Shown here: one piece after another, positions 43,111 to 51,427 of the stretch
Numbering within the stretch: position 1 is the stretch's first letter
Layout of the letters: the number at the start of each line of letters is the position of its first letter
NCBI RefSeq assembly: GCF_001592735.1
Contig: NZ_LUKE01000001.1
Coordinates: forward strand, 868,001 to 932,000
Direction of reading: 5' to 3'
Length of the DNA: 64,000 nucleotides
Source: Bdellovibrio bacteriovorus
GTDB taxonomy: Bacteria > Bdellovibrionota > Bdellovibrionia > Bdellovibrionales > Bdellovibrionaceae
Position numbers and translations under genes: made by a program
Notes under the pieces: generated by a model
The model's database searches: none
What the model saw: only the letters and a program-made list of their open reading frames with translations
Told to the model about the DNA's origin: nothing

Positions 43111-44274
43111 ATGAAAAAGCCAGAAACAAAGCACAACTTGTGCATCCTAAACTCAGGTATGAAGCTAACGAATTCATCTCTTACCAATACGAGATCAAGC
43201 CGCCTTTTCGCCTCTTTGGCGGTGTGCTTGACGCTTTTTGCGACGGCCTGTTCTGAAAATGGACATACACCGGCAGCATTAACAGCCCCTGCGACCCCAG
43301 CCCCTATGGCCGACGGTTCTAGCAGTGGAGGCGGAAGCTTTGGTGACGAGAGTTCTTTAGCACTTTTAAAGCGTGCCGTGGCCGAGCTGCAACAAGAAGT
43401 TAAGTTCATTAATTCAAAATCCTTGCCCGCTCAGTTTGATAAAGAAAAGTTTTTATCTCTGCTTAAAAATCTAAGCCTAGAGCCAAACAACACGACTTCA
43501 CGTTATGACCGTGAGCTGATGTTTGATTATGAAAACAAGGACGGCGCCCAAAAAATTAAAGTTCTAAGTCTGTTCTTTAAATCTCACGCCGCCATTCCGG
43601 TAAATACCTTGGGCAAGGTCAAAGTCACTCCCTATGTCGACGAAATTAAATTAAAGCTTGTCCATGAGGCGGCCCATGTTTTCGGTATAGGTTTGACGGA
43701 AGAAACGGACAAAGATGCTCGCGCATTTTCTCAAAAATTTATTGAGGCAAAAGAGTTCAATAATTTTTTCTGCCTGATTGGCGATCCAGATAATAAATTT
43801 CCGTACGAGAACTCAAAAGGCTCGTGGTACGAAGAATTGAAAACAAATGTTACATTGGCTCTTAATCGCGCGACGGGAGCTGGGAATATCGGATCCGATT
43901 CTAACTTAGCCCTAGATCTTTTCGGAGCATTTTTAAATCCCCCAGAACTTAAGGGTCGTTGGAACGTCCGCTCATTCGCTATGCCAGCAGATAAAAGGGA
44001 AGCATACTCCATGCCTTTGCCTTCACGAAATGAAGCCTTCGGGGGCATCGTCGCCATGGACTGGACACCACAGCAGCAATCCGACAGCGAAATCATTTAC
44101 AGCTACACCGGGCGCAGATTCATGTATCTTGAAGCCGGAGAGGGACTTGGACCTATTTCCGAAAAGCTTGTCTTAACAAAAAAAGAAGACTTGAAATGGG
44201 AAGGCTTCGGCAGTTGGATTGATAAACTAGGCGAACCGATCACATTCAAAATTGAATGCCGCGAGCAACTGTAA
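43111..44274 (+). CDS. Lipoprotein with HEAAH motif, possible metalloprotease
   Basis: 387 residues; AAGGAG five bases before ATG 43111. After an unusually long basic lead (about 30 residues) comes a lipoprotein signal ending FATAC (Cys47) and a Ser/Gly/Pro-rich linker to about 78. VHEAAHVFGIG places HEAAH at 185-189, a zinc-protease HExxH motif; E197/E198 or an acidic residue of the next helix (TEETDKDARAFSQKF) could be the third ligand. The rest is not recognisable. Divergent from the TIGR02147 regulator. Protease activity is inference from the motif; a structural role is possible. Confidence 0.7.
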   Translation: MKKPETKHNLCILNSGMKLTNSSLTNTRSSRLFASLAVCLTLFATACSENGHTPAALTAPATPAPMADGSSSGGGSFGDESSLALLKRAVAELQQEVKFINSKSLPAQFDKEKFLSLLKNLSLEPNNTTSRYDRELMFDYENKDGAQKIKVLSLFFKSHAAIPVNTLGKVKVTPYVDEIKLKLVHEAAHVFGIGLTEETDKDARAFSQKFIEAKEFNNFFCLIGDPDNKFPYENSKGSWYEELKTNVTLALNRATGAGNIGSDSNLALDLFGAFLNPPELKGRWNVRSFAMPADKREAYSMPLPSRNEAFGGIVAMDWTPQQQSDSEIIYSYTGRRFMYLEAGEGLGPISEKLVLTKKEDLKWEGFGSWIDKLGEPITFKIECREQL

Positions 44275-44283
44275 CAGCTTTTG

Positions 44284-44451
44284 TTAAAGTCCTTGGTCCG
44301 TAGCTTTGCTCGGACCTAAATCCCCGCCGCCGACAGGTGTTTCCATCGTTGGTTGCGGTGGTGTTGGATCGGGAATGATCTTGCGGCTTGGACAACTCCA
44401 CAGTGCGAATCCGACAAAAATAGAAATAATAAGTATGAGCGCTATTTTCAT
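44284..44451 (-). CDS. Small lipoprotein, 55 residues
   Basis: Reads MKIALILIISIFVGFALWSC, then SRK and a Pro/Thr-rich tail with GGGDLGP, ending KATDQGL. Basic start, hydrophobic core and Cys20 make a lipoprotein signal; L-W-S before Cys is near standard. GGGAG sits very close to the ATG. It stands between the menB terminator and the convergent HEAAH lipoprotein gene, 9 bases from its stop. Shorter than usual gene-calling limits. Function unknown. Confidence 0.6.
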   Translation of the reverse strand: MKIALILIISIFVGFALWSCPSRKIIPDPTPPQPTMETPVGGGDLGPSKATDQGL

Positions 44452-44501
44452 ACTCCCAGTGTGGGGAGGGATGAATATTTTGAGTATCTGTTTTAAGTCA
44501 A

Positions 44502-44531
44502 AATAAAAACAGGAAGCCTTGTAATGCTTCC
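44502..44531 (-). terminator. Terminator of the aro-menB operon
   Basis: On the minus strand GGAAGC, an 8-base loop and GCTTCC (plus coordinates 44512-44531) are followed by TGTTTTTATTTT. It lies about 58 bases after the menB stop. Confidence 0.7.
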
Positions 44532-44588
44532 CGTTCGGGTTTTTTACTAATTTTTAAGACGAGCCCCGCCTTTAAGCGAGAAGGGTTC

Positions 44589-45488
44589 TTAGTAATGCCA
44601 AGGGAATTTGGTGAAATCTTTCGGACGTTTTTCAACAAATGAATCACGGCCTTCTGCAGCCTCTTCAGTTCCGTAAGCCAAACGTGTGGCTTCACCGGCA
44701 AAAAGCTGTTGGCCGACTAAGCCATCATCGATCATGTTAAATCCAAACTTCAACATGCGCATCGCTGTTGGGCTTTTTGAATTCATTTCTTTGGCCCATT
44801 CTAACGCAACTTTTTCTAATTCTTTGTGTGGAACCATGGCATTGACCATGCCCATGTCGAAAGCTTCTTGTGCGGAATAGTTGCGACCCAGGAAAAAAAT
44901 TTCTCTGGCGCGTTTTTGTCCCACCATGCGTGCTAGGTAAGCCGAACCATAACCACTATCAAAACTTGCGACATCAGGATCGGTTTGCTTAAAGATCGCG
45001 TGTTCTTGGCTGGCTAAAGTCAGATCACACACCACGTGCAATGAATGACCGCCCCCCACCGACCAACCTGGAACTACGGCCATCACCACTTTAGGCATAA
45101 AGCGAATCAAGCGTTGGACCTCTAAAATATGCAAACGACCCAAGCGCGCTAAATCCACTTTGCCTTTAGCTTCTTGATCTTCATATTTGTAGCCATCTTT
45201 ACCGCGAATGCGTTGATCCCCGCCTGAACAAAAAGCCCAGCCGCCATCTTTGGGTGAAGGACCATTGCCCGTGATAATAACGACACCGACATCGGCCGTG
45301 ATGCGTGCGTGTTCTAAGGCCGTGTAAAGTTCATCGACCGTTTGGGGGCGAAAAGCATTGCGCACTTCAGGGCGATTAAAGGCGATACGCACTGTGCCTT
45401 GGCCTTTCGCGCGATGATAAGTGATGTCCTGGAATTTAAAGCCGGGAACTTCTGTCCACCATTCAGGATTAAAAATTTCTGAAACCAT
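44589..45488 (-). CDS. menB: 1,4-dihydroxy-2-naphthoyl-CoA synthase MenB
   Basis: Crotonase-fold ring closure of o-succinylbenzoyl-CoA. 299 residues. VRIAFNRPEVRNAFRP, FCSGGDQ, GWSVGGGHSLHVVCDLTLAS (oxyanion region) and DVASFDSGYGSAYLARMVGQKRAREIFFLGR are the MenB-specific blocks. It lies 20 bases after aroC on the same strand, so it ends the shikimate operon, supplying a later step of the pathway that starts from its product chorismate. Ribosome site GGGAGAG. Confidence 0.95.
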   Translation of the reverse strand: MVSEIFNPEWWTEVPGFKFQDITYHRAKGQGTVRIAFNRPEVRNAFRPQTVDELYTALEHARITADVGVVIITGNGPSPKDGGWAFCSGGDQRIRGKDGYKYEDQEAKGKVDLARLGRLHILEVQRLIRFMPKVVMAVVPGWSVGGGHSLHVVCDLTLASQEHAIFKQTDPDVASFDSGYGSAYLARMVGQKRAREIFFLGRNYSAQEAFDMGMVNAMVPHKELEKVALEWAKEMNSKSPTAMRMLKFGFNMIDDGLVGQQLFAGEATRLAYGTEEAAEGRDSFVEKRPKDFTKFPWHY

Positions 45489-45508
45489 AACTCTCCCTGT
45501 GGGTCGAT

Positions 45509-46534
45509 TTAATATTTATCTGTTTTAGACCAAAGAAGATGGTCTGCCAACACCAGCCATGTCATGGCTTCCAGCACCGGAATGGCGCGGGTCACGATGC
45601 ACGGATCATGTCGGCCTTTTTTTGCCACGTCTAAGATAGAACTTGTGGGCTTAAAGGAAACTCGTAAAAGAATATTTTCACCCGTAGAAACCCCACCGCG
45701 AATACCGCCATAGACTTGGCTTTCTGGTGTGTGAAACGCCGTGCCCGGCGTTTCCGTGGCTTCAAAGCCTGCGCCTAATTCAAAACCATTGGCGGCTCCC
45801 ACGCTTAAGAATGCCATCGCCAGATCTGATTTCAATTTATGAAATACAGGTTGCCCCAGATGGGCCGGAGGATTTTCAATCAGAATTTCCGCAATCCCCC
45901 CATAGCTTTCGCCATTTTCTTGGGCTTTTTTTAGAAGCTCTGAAACTTCATTTTGATTTTTTGCAGGGAAACGAGCCTGACAGGCATCGATATTTGTTTT
46001 TGCAACTTGGGCCTTTTCCGCGTCCGACAAAGTGAGGGGCCCAATTTGGGCTGCATAACCAATCACACGAGTTTTAGGACTTGCATGCTGCATATACATC
46101 TGTGCCACCGATCCCGCCATCACGCGCGATACCGTTTCGCGTCCCGAAGATCGGCCGCCGCCTCGATGATCGCTGTGCCCAAATTTATTTTTCCAGACAT
46201 CATCGGCGTGGCCAGTGCGCGCCGAATTTTTAATTTGGGAATAATCACCCGATCTCGCGTCTTGATTACGCACGATCATCGCGATCGGGGTGCCTAAGGT
46301 TTTGCCTTCAAAAACGCCACTAAGCACTTCAACCTGATCACCTTCATTGCGGCCCGAGACAATTTGTCCGCTTCCGTGTTGGCCGGGACGACGGCGCTCC
46401 ATCTGCGTTGTTAATAGGGCCTGATCAAAATTCACTCCCGCAGGACAACCATCAACCACTACACCCAGGGCCGCGCCATGGCTTTCACCAAAGCTTGTGA
46501 TCACAAATCTTGAACCAAATTGATTGGCACTCAT
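45509..46534 (-). CDS. aroC: Chorismate synthase
   Basis: FMN-dependent last step of the shikimate pathway. 341 residues: FGESHGAALGVVVDGCPAG, ERRRPGQ, GTPIAMIVRNQDARSGDY, RTGHADDVW, DHRGGGRSSGRETVSRVMAG, and GGIRGGVSTGENILLRVSFKP. Its ATG overlaps the stop of the fusion gene as ATGA. In AROM-containing fungi chorismate synthase is likewise a separate protein. Confidence 0.97.
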   Translation of the reverse strand: MSANQFGSRFVITSFGESHGAALGVVVDGCPAGVNFDQALLTTQMERRRPGQHGSGQIVSGRNEGDQVEVLSGVFEGKTLGTPIAMIVRNQDARSGDYSQIKNSARTGHADDVWKNKFGHSDHRGGGRSSGRETVSRVMAGSVAQMYMQHASPKTRVIGYAAQIGPLTLSDAEKAQVAKTNIDACQARFPAKNQNEVSELLKKAQENGESYGGIAEILIENPPAHLGQPVFHKLKSDLAMAFLSVGAANGFELGAGFEATETPGTAFHTPESQVYGGIRGGVSTGENILLRVSFKPTSSILDVAKKGRHDPCIVTRAIPVLEAMTWLVLADHLLWSKTDKY

Positions 46535-48354
46535 GGTTGTTCCTCTCCGTTACGCCAAAAAAGTCTTTGGCCTTGAGCTTGAGTGGTGAACATTACTAAA
46601 CCGGATTGATAATTCGCCCCGCACCCTTGGGCGTATTCCCGCCCTAAAGAATCTTCTTTATAATTCAAGTCATACACCATCGCCGGATTCCAGGATTTAG
46701 GTGGCATGATTGTCTCTGGTCCTCGTGGTGCTGCCCAGATAACAATCTTTGGGCTTAGGTTCAAGGCTTCTTCGGAACCCTCACGCGGTGTTCCTGTGCG
46801 GGAAGAAAAATAACTGGCATGGGGTAAGGTTTTCTTTAACATGCTCAAAGTTCCGCCACCTCCCCACACGAAGATTTCGTGCTGAAGAGGCGCAATCATG
46901 CCAATACCTTCTATCAATTCTAAAAATCCTTGTTCGTCCGTCGATGTGCCGGTCCACTGTTTTGTCTTTTTATTCCAAAGCAAGGTGTTTACTGCCGAGT
47001 GTTCCACGCCTAAAACTTTACCCGCATTTTCTTTATGAGGGGCGGTCACCGCGGCATGAGTCAGTCCCCATGCTTGCAATTCACGAAACGCCTCACCCCA
47101 TTCATTTCGCTGAATCTGTACGGCCAGGACCGGCATATTCTTTTTATAAAAAAAGTCAGAATGCTCTAAAGGGGTAAAGCTGTGATAAACAGGATCACCC
47201 AAAACCGCTGCGAAATTTACAGGCTTTGCGGGAGTCATCATCCATGCCCACAAAGAAGGTTGATCAGGAGCACTGCCGTCGTCTTCTTTAATAAAATTAA
47301 TCAGCTGTTTTTCTTTTTGTAAAAGCCGATACCAGGCCCAGCGACCGGATTCAGATCGAGGAAGAAAGCTGCGACGTGCGCCTTGCGCATTTTGCCAACG
47401 GTAAAAACGCATCAAAGTTTTAAAATCCAAAACTTCCGGCGCAAATTTAAAATGTCCGGCCTTGTTTTCGTAAGCGGAGGCCGCTTCGAAATGTTCGCTA
47501 TTATGCAAAGACAGAATCAGCTTATCACTAGGCACATGCGACAAAACTTCTTCCGGCGTTCCAAGTTCCCAGGCCCAATCAACCCAAGTGGCTTTTTGAA
47601 TGCAAGATCTAAAAAACTCGCCCGTGAAGTACGCTTCATCATAGGGACGGCGACGCAAAGAAAAGATAAATTTTTCTGAAGGCAAATCCACTAACGCTTG
47701 GGTGATTTGTTCCGGGGTTAATAAATCATCGCGCAATTCAAAAAAAGCCATGCCGCGATTTTTAAAGCGTTCCACAAACCCCTGCCAACGTTGAGAAGTC
47801 TTAAACATCTCGGGCAAAATCGTCATTGATCCGCGGATATCTTGCAATTGATGCAAAAGAATTTTCTTTTCGATTTCCATCGCGTGATGATGATTTTCAA
47901 AAACCCCTTCGGCCATCAAGTAAACTTCATCAGCGTGTTCGCGATAATTCTTTTCACGCACTTGGGCGCGCTTGTAGAATTCCTCTAACGGGGAAAGATC
48001 TGGCTCTAAACGCGGACGATTCAAAAAAATCCGACCGTCACGATCCGTGCGACGCTTCACCCACAACACATTCACTGTTTCTGGAACTACACTTAAATCA
48101 AAGCCCGCACCCAAAACAATGGTGATATTCTTAAAAGGCTGCTGCAGCATCTCTAAAAATACCTGCCGCTCCATTTCGCGGAAATAAGCTTCGCCGTGTT
48201 CTAAAAACAATTCACGAATGCCTTTGCCTATTTTTTTTTCGATTTCCGCATCAAGATCAATGAACGTGGATTCTTCATCACGAGCATAAAGACGTAAACG
48301 ACGTAAAAGCTCGGTCTTACCGGTGCCGCGATGACCGACGATCACTCGCTTCAT
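46531..48354 (-). CDS. Trifunctional shikimate kinase / 3-dehydroquinate dehydratase (type I) / shikimate dehydrogenase
   Basis: 607 residues carrying three shikimate enzymes. Kinase about 1-165: GHRGTGKT (7-14, P-loop), D33-L-D35, R59 in YFREME, NRPRL lid region. Dehydratase about 175-365: FELRDD (205-210), catalytic His284 in LILSLHNSE, Schiff-base Lys303 in HFKFAPEV, so type I. Dehydrogenase about 378-607: LGDPVYHSFTP with S392, TAPHKENA with K441, VNTLLW, STDEQG with D473, and the NADP loop WGGGGT. All key residues are there, so each part could work. The domain order K-D-E equals the C-terminal half of fungal AROM. It overlaps aroA and aroC by ATGA at each end. Confidence 0.93.
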   Translation of the reverse strand: MKRVIVGHRGTGKTELLRRLRLYARDEESTFIDLDAEIEKKIGKGIRELFLEHGEAYFREMERQVFLEMLQQPFKNITIVLGAGFDLSVVPETVNVLWVKRRTDRDGRIFLNRPRLEPDLSPLEEFYKRAQVREKNYREHADEVYLMAEGVFENHHHAMEIEKKILLHQLQDIRGSMTILPEMFKTSQRWQGFVERFKNRGMAFFELRDDLLTPEQITQALVDLPSEKFIFSLRRRPYDEAYFTGEFFRSCIQKATWVDWAWELGTPEEVLSHVPSDKLILSLHNSEHFEAASAYENKAGHFKFAPEVLDFKTLMRFYRWQNAQGARRSFLPRSESGRWAWYRLLQKEKQLINFIKEDDGSAPDQPSLWAWMMTPAKPVNFAAVLGDPVYHSFTPLEHSDFFYKKNMPVLAVQIQRNEWGEAFRELQAWGLTHAAVTAPHKENAGKVLGVEHSAVNTLLWNKKTKQWTGTSTDEQGFLELIEGIGMIAPLQHEIFVWGGGGTLSMLKKTLPHASYFSSRTGTPREGSEEALNLSPKIVIWAAPRGPETIMPPKSWNPAMVYDLNYKEDSLGREYAQGCGANYQSGLVMFTTQAQGQRLFWRNGEEQP

Positions 48355-49526
48355 GGCGTCAGCCCGATCATCCCCCAGAATTCAGGGAAGCTTTTATTAA
48401 TAACATGCGGGTCTTCAACATGAATGTCGTGCCCCTTTAGCTTCATTAAAGCTGCGGCCATCACCATGCGATGATCTTGATCAGGGTTAAAACGGATGTT
48501 CTTTTTTAATTTTTGCTGAGGATTCCCATGAATGATCATTCCATCCGGAAGAACTTCATGCTGAACATCCAACAGTTTAAACAAATCCGCCACACGCTGA
48601 ATGCGATTCGATTCTTTTAGCGCCAAATGAGGCGCCCCATGCAGTTTAGAAACCCCGTGCGCCCAGGAACAAACCACGGCCAGTACCGGAAATAAATCGG
48701 GAGATTGAAACAAATCAACATCGACAGACTTCATCGACGGGGTTTGTTTCACCGTTAAGATATGACCCGCCAAAGTAAAATCAATATTCATCTTTTTAAA
48801 GACATCTAAAAAGACCAAATCCGGCTGAGAGCTTTTTTCTGGAAAGTTATTAATAGTGACTTCGCCGGCTAGGGCCCCGGCTGCCGCCATGGTAAAACCA
48901 GAACTTAAATCAGGCTCAACCGTCCATTCCAATTTACTGATGCGTTGACCTGAAGGAATCAAATAACCACGCTCGGTTTTTTTAATTCTCATTCCCATTT
49001 CTTTGACCATCTCTAACGTCAGTTCAAAATAGGATTCAGAAACTTTATCACCGGTCAGTTCAAACTCTAAATCAAAATCCAAAAGCCAGGCGTTGAGCAC
49101 CAAGGCCGAAGCGTATTGGCTAGATTCCGAAGTATCGACAAAAATAGGATTGCGAGGGCGCTTCCAGCCTTCGCCCATAATAAAAAGCTCATTGCCCTTC
49201 ACTTTGGCTTGGACACCTAACTGTTTTAACAGAGCCAGCAATCCGCCTTTAGGTCTTTGCATAAGGCGCGCGGTGGCTTCTAACGTGTGGACCCCTTTTT
49301 GGCGAGATACTCGCAAAGCCATAAAACGAAACGTGGTGCCGCCTTCTCCACAATCAATGCGATTGCGATCGCGGAAGATCTTTAAACCCTCACGCATGTG
49401 ACGGACATCATCACAGTTTGAAAAACCATGCAGATCTAATACCGGAAAAAAGCTTTTAACAATCAAGGCGCGATTGAAAATAGATTTAGACCCCGGAATG
49501 TCGCCTTGAAAGTAAAACTTATTCAT
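48351..49526 (-). CDS. aroA: EPSP synthase
   Basis: 3-phosphoshikimate 1-carboxyvinyltransferase. About 391 residues from ATG 49526, which follows GAAGAGG by six bases and overlaps the aroB stop by 8 bases; an upstream start at 49571 lies inside aroB. PGSKSIFNRALI (S3P site), GEGGTTFRFMAL, SSQYASAL, PDLFPVLAVV, LKESNRI and DHRMVMAAALMK are in order. GTTFRF differs from the usual GTAxR, a feature that can alter glyphosate response (family knowledge, not shown here). Second gene of the AROM-ordered run. Confidence 0.94.
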   Translation of the reverse strand: MNKFYFQGDIPGSKSIFNRALIVKSFFPVLDLHGFSNCDDVRHMREGLKIFRDRNRIDCGEGGTTFRFMALRVSRQKGVHTLEATARLMQRPKGGLLALLKQLGVQAKVKGNELFIMGEGWKRPRNPIFVDTSESSQYASALVLNAWLLDFDLEFELTGDKVSESYFELTLEMVKEMGMRIKKTERGYLIPSGQRISKLEWTVEPDLSSGFTMAAAGALAGEVTINNFPEKSSQPDLVFLDVFKKMNIDFTLAGHILTVKQTPSMKSVDVDLFQSPDLFPVLAVVCSWAHGVSKLHGAPHLALKESNRIQRVADLFKLLDVQHEVLPDGMIIHGNPQQKLKKNIRFNPDQDHRMVMAAALMKLKGHDIHVEDPHVINKSFPEFWGMIGLTP

Positions 49527-50571
49527 ATGTATCCTCTTCAAACTGACGGCAGATTTCGACAAGGATATCATCCACGCTGACTTCTTGAATAACAGGTTTC
49601 CCCGGAGACTTTAAAAATACAAAGCGCACCTTCGTGGAGCTTGTTTTCTTTTTATCGCTTAACAAAAGCTGACGGAAATCCTTTAACACGGGAGCTTTTG
49701 CTGAAAACAACTCATCACGAACCGGCGACAAAAGATAAACCGCAATCGCGGTGGATTGAATTTTTTCAAACTCCGCCGGGCTCATAATCTTTCGCTCCAA
49801 ACTCCACTTTAAAGCGAAGTCCATGCCGTAATTAATAGCAATCCCGTGTGGAAGCTGGTGATAAGATTCTAAGATGTGACCAACGGTATGCCCAAAGTTA
49901 AGAATATGACGAAGTCCGCTTTTTTCTTCAGGATCCTGAGCCACGATCTTAAGTTTGCCATCAATAGCCCTTGGCAAATAGCGCCACAGCATGTTTCCAT
50001 CGACTTCTTTTTCAGACGAAAGATCTTTCCATAAAGTACCACCTTGAAGCCAAGCGATCTTTAAAAGCTCACCGAAACCTTCGAATGCCCGGGATTCAGG
50101 CTGTGACATCAAAAGTGATTTTACTAGGATTGTTTTGCCTGCGGGATAGAAAGTTCCGATTTGGTTTTTAGCTTTACCGACGTTTAAGGCCGTCTTACCA
50201 CCATGGGCAGAATCTAAAGCTGAAAGCCAGGTGCTGGGGATATGCATTAAGCCCACACCGCGCTTTAAAATGCTTGCAACAAAGCCCCCAAAGTCCCCCA
50301 CACTTCCACCGCCGACGACCACCAAGGTTAGTTTGCGACTGGAAGTGTTTTGACAAAGGTCGATGATTTTAGAAATGTGCTTTGGAAAATGCTCCACCGC
50401 TTTTAAAGATTCACCAGCGGTGACGGCGTATTTTTTATCAAACTGGCTTTGCCACTTTTTAAAAGACAAAGACTTTTTGATCAGCACTTGGTCATAAATT
50501 AAAACCCGCTCTTCACCCAGGTCTTGAGGTTTTGGGAAATCCTGAATGAACAGCAGCTGATTTTTTTTCAT
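49519..50571 (-). CDS. aroB: 3-dehydroquinate synthase
   Basis: Converts DAHP to 3-dehydroquinate using NAD and a metal. 350 residues: VVVGGGSVGDFGGFVAS (NAD site), MHIPSTWLSALDSAHGGKTALNVGKAKNQIGTF, ESRAFEGFGELLKIA, and LNFGHTVGHILE (metal His). The ATG overlaps the stop of the upstream secreted coiled-coil gene by one base (TAATG), so translation may be coupled to that unrelated gene. First enzyme of the AROM-ordered set. Confidence 0.95.
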   Translation of the reverse strand: MKKNQLLFIQDFPKPQDLGEERVLIYDQVLIKKSLSFKKWQSQFDKKYAVTAGESLKAVEHFPKHISKIIDLCQNTSSRKLTLVVVGGGSVGDFGGFVASILKRGVGLMHIPSTWLSALDSAHGGKTALNVGKAKNQIGTFYPAGKTILVKSLLMSQPESRAFEGFGELLKIAWLQGGTLWKDLSSEKEVDGNMLWRYLPRAIDGKLKIVAQDPEEKSGLRHILNFGHTVGHILESYHQLPHGIAINYGMDFALKWSLERKIMSPAEFEKIQSTAIAVYLLSPVRDELFSAKAPVLKDFRQLLLSDKKKTSSTKVRFVFLKSPGKPVIQEVSVDDILVEICRQFEEDTYE

Positions 50572-50984
50572 TAGTTAGATTCTTTGAACTCAGCTTTCGC
50601 TTTGTCGTAGGACTCTGTCAAATTATCCCAAGCTTTACTAACGCCGGCTTTCATTTCAACCCAGGCATTGCCAGAACTCTTTTTTAATTTTGCTAAATCT
50701 CTTTTCAAAACTTCTTGGCGAGTTTCAAGGGCTTTTACCTGAGAGCGCATTTCATTTTTTGTTTCGCCCGTTTTCTTTGCGGCTTTGGCGCTCAGCTCAC
50801 TGATTTCTTTTTTGATATCCGCAAGCTTTGCTTCCATGTCTTTTTGGAATTGTTCTTTTTGTTCTTTGGTGTAATCAGCGGCGGCGGCAGCTGCTTCTTT
50901 AGTTTTAGTGGTGACTTCTTGGGAAGTCGTTGCGTAGGCCAAGCCACAAGTGAAGGCAAAAGCGGCAAGAATGATAAATTTCAT
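50571..50984 (-). CDS. Small secreted coiled-coil protein
   Basis: 137 residues: signal peptide MKFIILAAFAFTCGLAYA, then an almost wholly helical, Lys/Glu/Ala-rich body with heptad patterning (KEISELSAKAAKKTGETKNE). Similar to short stress-type coiled-coil proteins found widely; no catalytic motif. Its stop overlaps the aroB start (TAATG). Why a periplasmic protein leads an aromatic-synthesis operon is unclear; it may simply share a promoter, or act in envelope upkeep. Confidence 0.78.
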   Translation of the reverse strand: MKFIILAAFAFTCGLAYATTSQEVTTKTKEAAAAAADYTKEQKEQFQKDMEAKLADIKKEISELSAKAAKKTGETKNEMRSQVKALETRQEVLKRDLAKLKKSSGNAWVEMKAGVSKAWDNLTESYDKAKAEFKESN

Positions 50985-51029
50985 ACTGATCTCCGTTTAA
51001 GTTGAAGGAGACCAGTTTACTATGTGCCG

Positions 51030-51347
51030 TTATTTAACTTCAAGAATATTGAGTTGAGTAGAATCAAATGTGACGCTGACAGGCTTGTTGGCCTTAAAAG
51101 CATCGTTCAGTTTTTTCTTCATGGCATCAAAGTCTGCCACGTCTCGTCGTAAATAATAAGAACCCGCATTGGCGTTAAAGAGAATGACCGTGCCTTCATC
51201 GTCATCGCGAATTTTTTTGATTGTATCGGTGAACGTCGATTTACCTTGCGATGCCACCTGGCGGTTTTTAACCGCAAGACCTGCCTGCGCATGATTGACG
51301 CCGACAAATGAAAACAAAGCGCAAATCAGAAACAATACCATCTTCAT
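51030..51347 (-). CDS. Small secreted protein, function unknown
   Basis: 105 residues: signal peptide MKMVLFLICALFSFVGVNHAQA, then a basic domain with TFTDTIKKIRDDDEGTVILFNANAGSYYLRRDVADFDAMKKKL. No Cys in the mature part and no recognised motif. GGAGCT precedes the ATG. It lies 45 bases upstream of the coiled-coil gene on the same strand and may share its transcript. Confidence 0.75.
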   Translation of the reverse strand: MKMVLFLICALFSFVGVNHAQAGLAVKNRQVASQGKSTFTDTIKKIRDDDEGTVILFNANAGSYYLRRDVADFDAMKKKLNDAFKANKPVSVTFDSTQLNILEVK

Positions 51348-51427
51348 GAGAGCTCCTTTGATCCTTCTATCTTATCTACACTGAGGGAAACGTCTAGAGC
51401 TCTAGACCTTAGTCCATCAAAGATGCT

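Noticed and set aside
43660-43720. Metzincin HExxHxxGxxH site in the HEAAH lipoprotein
   Set aside because: The third His position is Leu; only the HExxH part fits, so I call it a possible gluzincin-like site at most.
44306-44506. Plus-strand 66-residue frame after the HEAAH lipoprotein
   Set aside because: Starts with TTG, no ribosome site; the minus-strand frame at 44284-44451 has a proper signal peptide.
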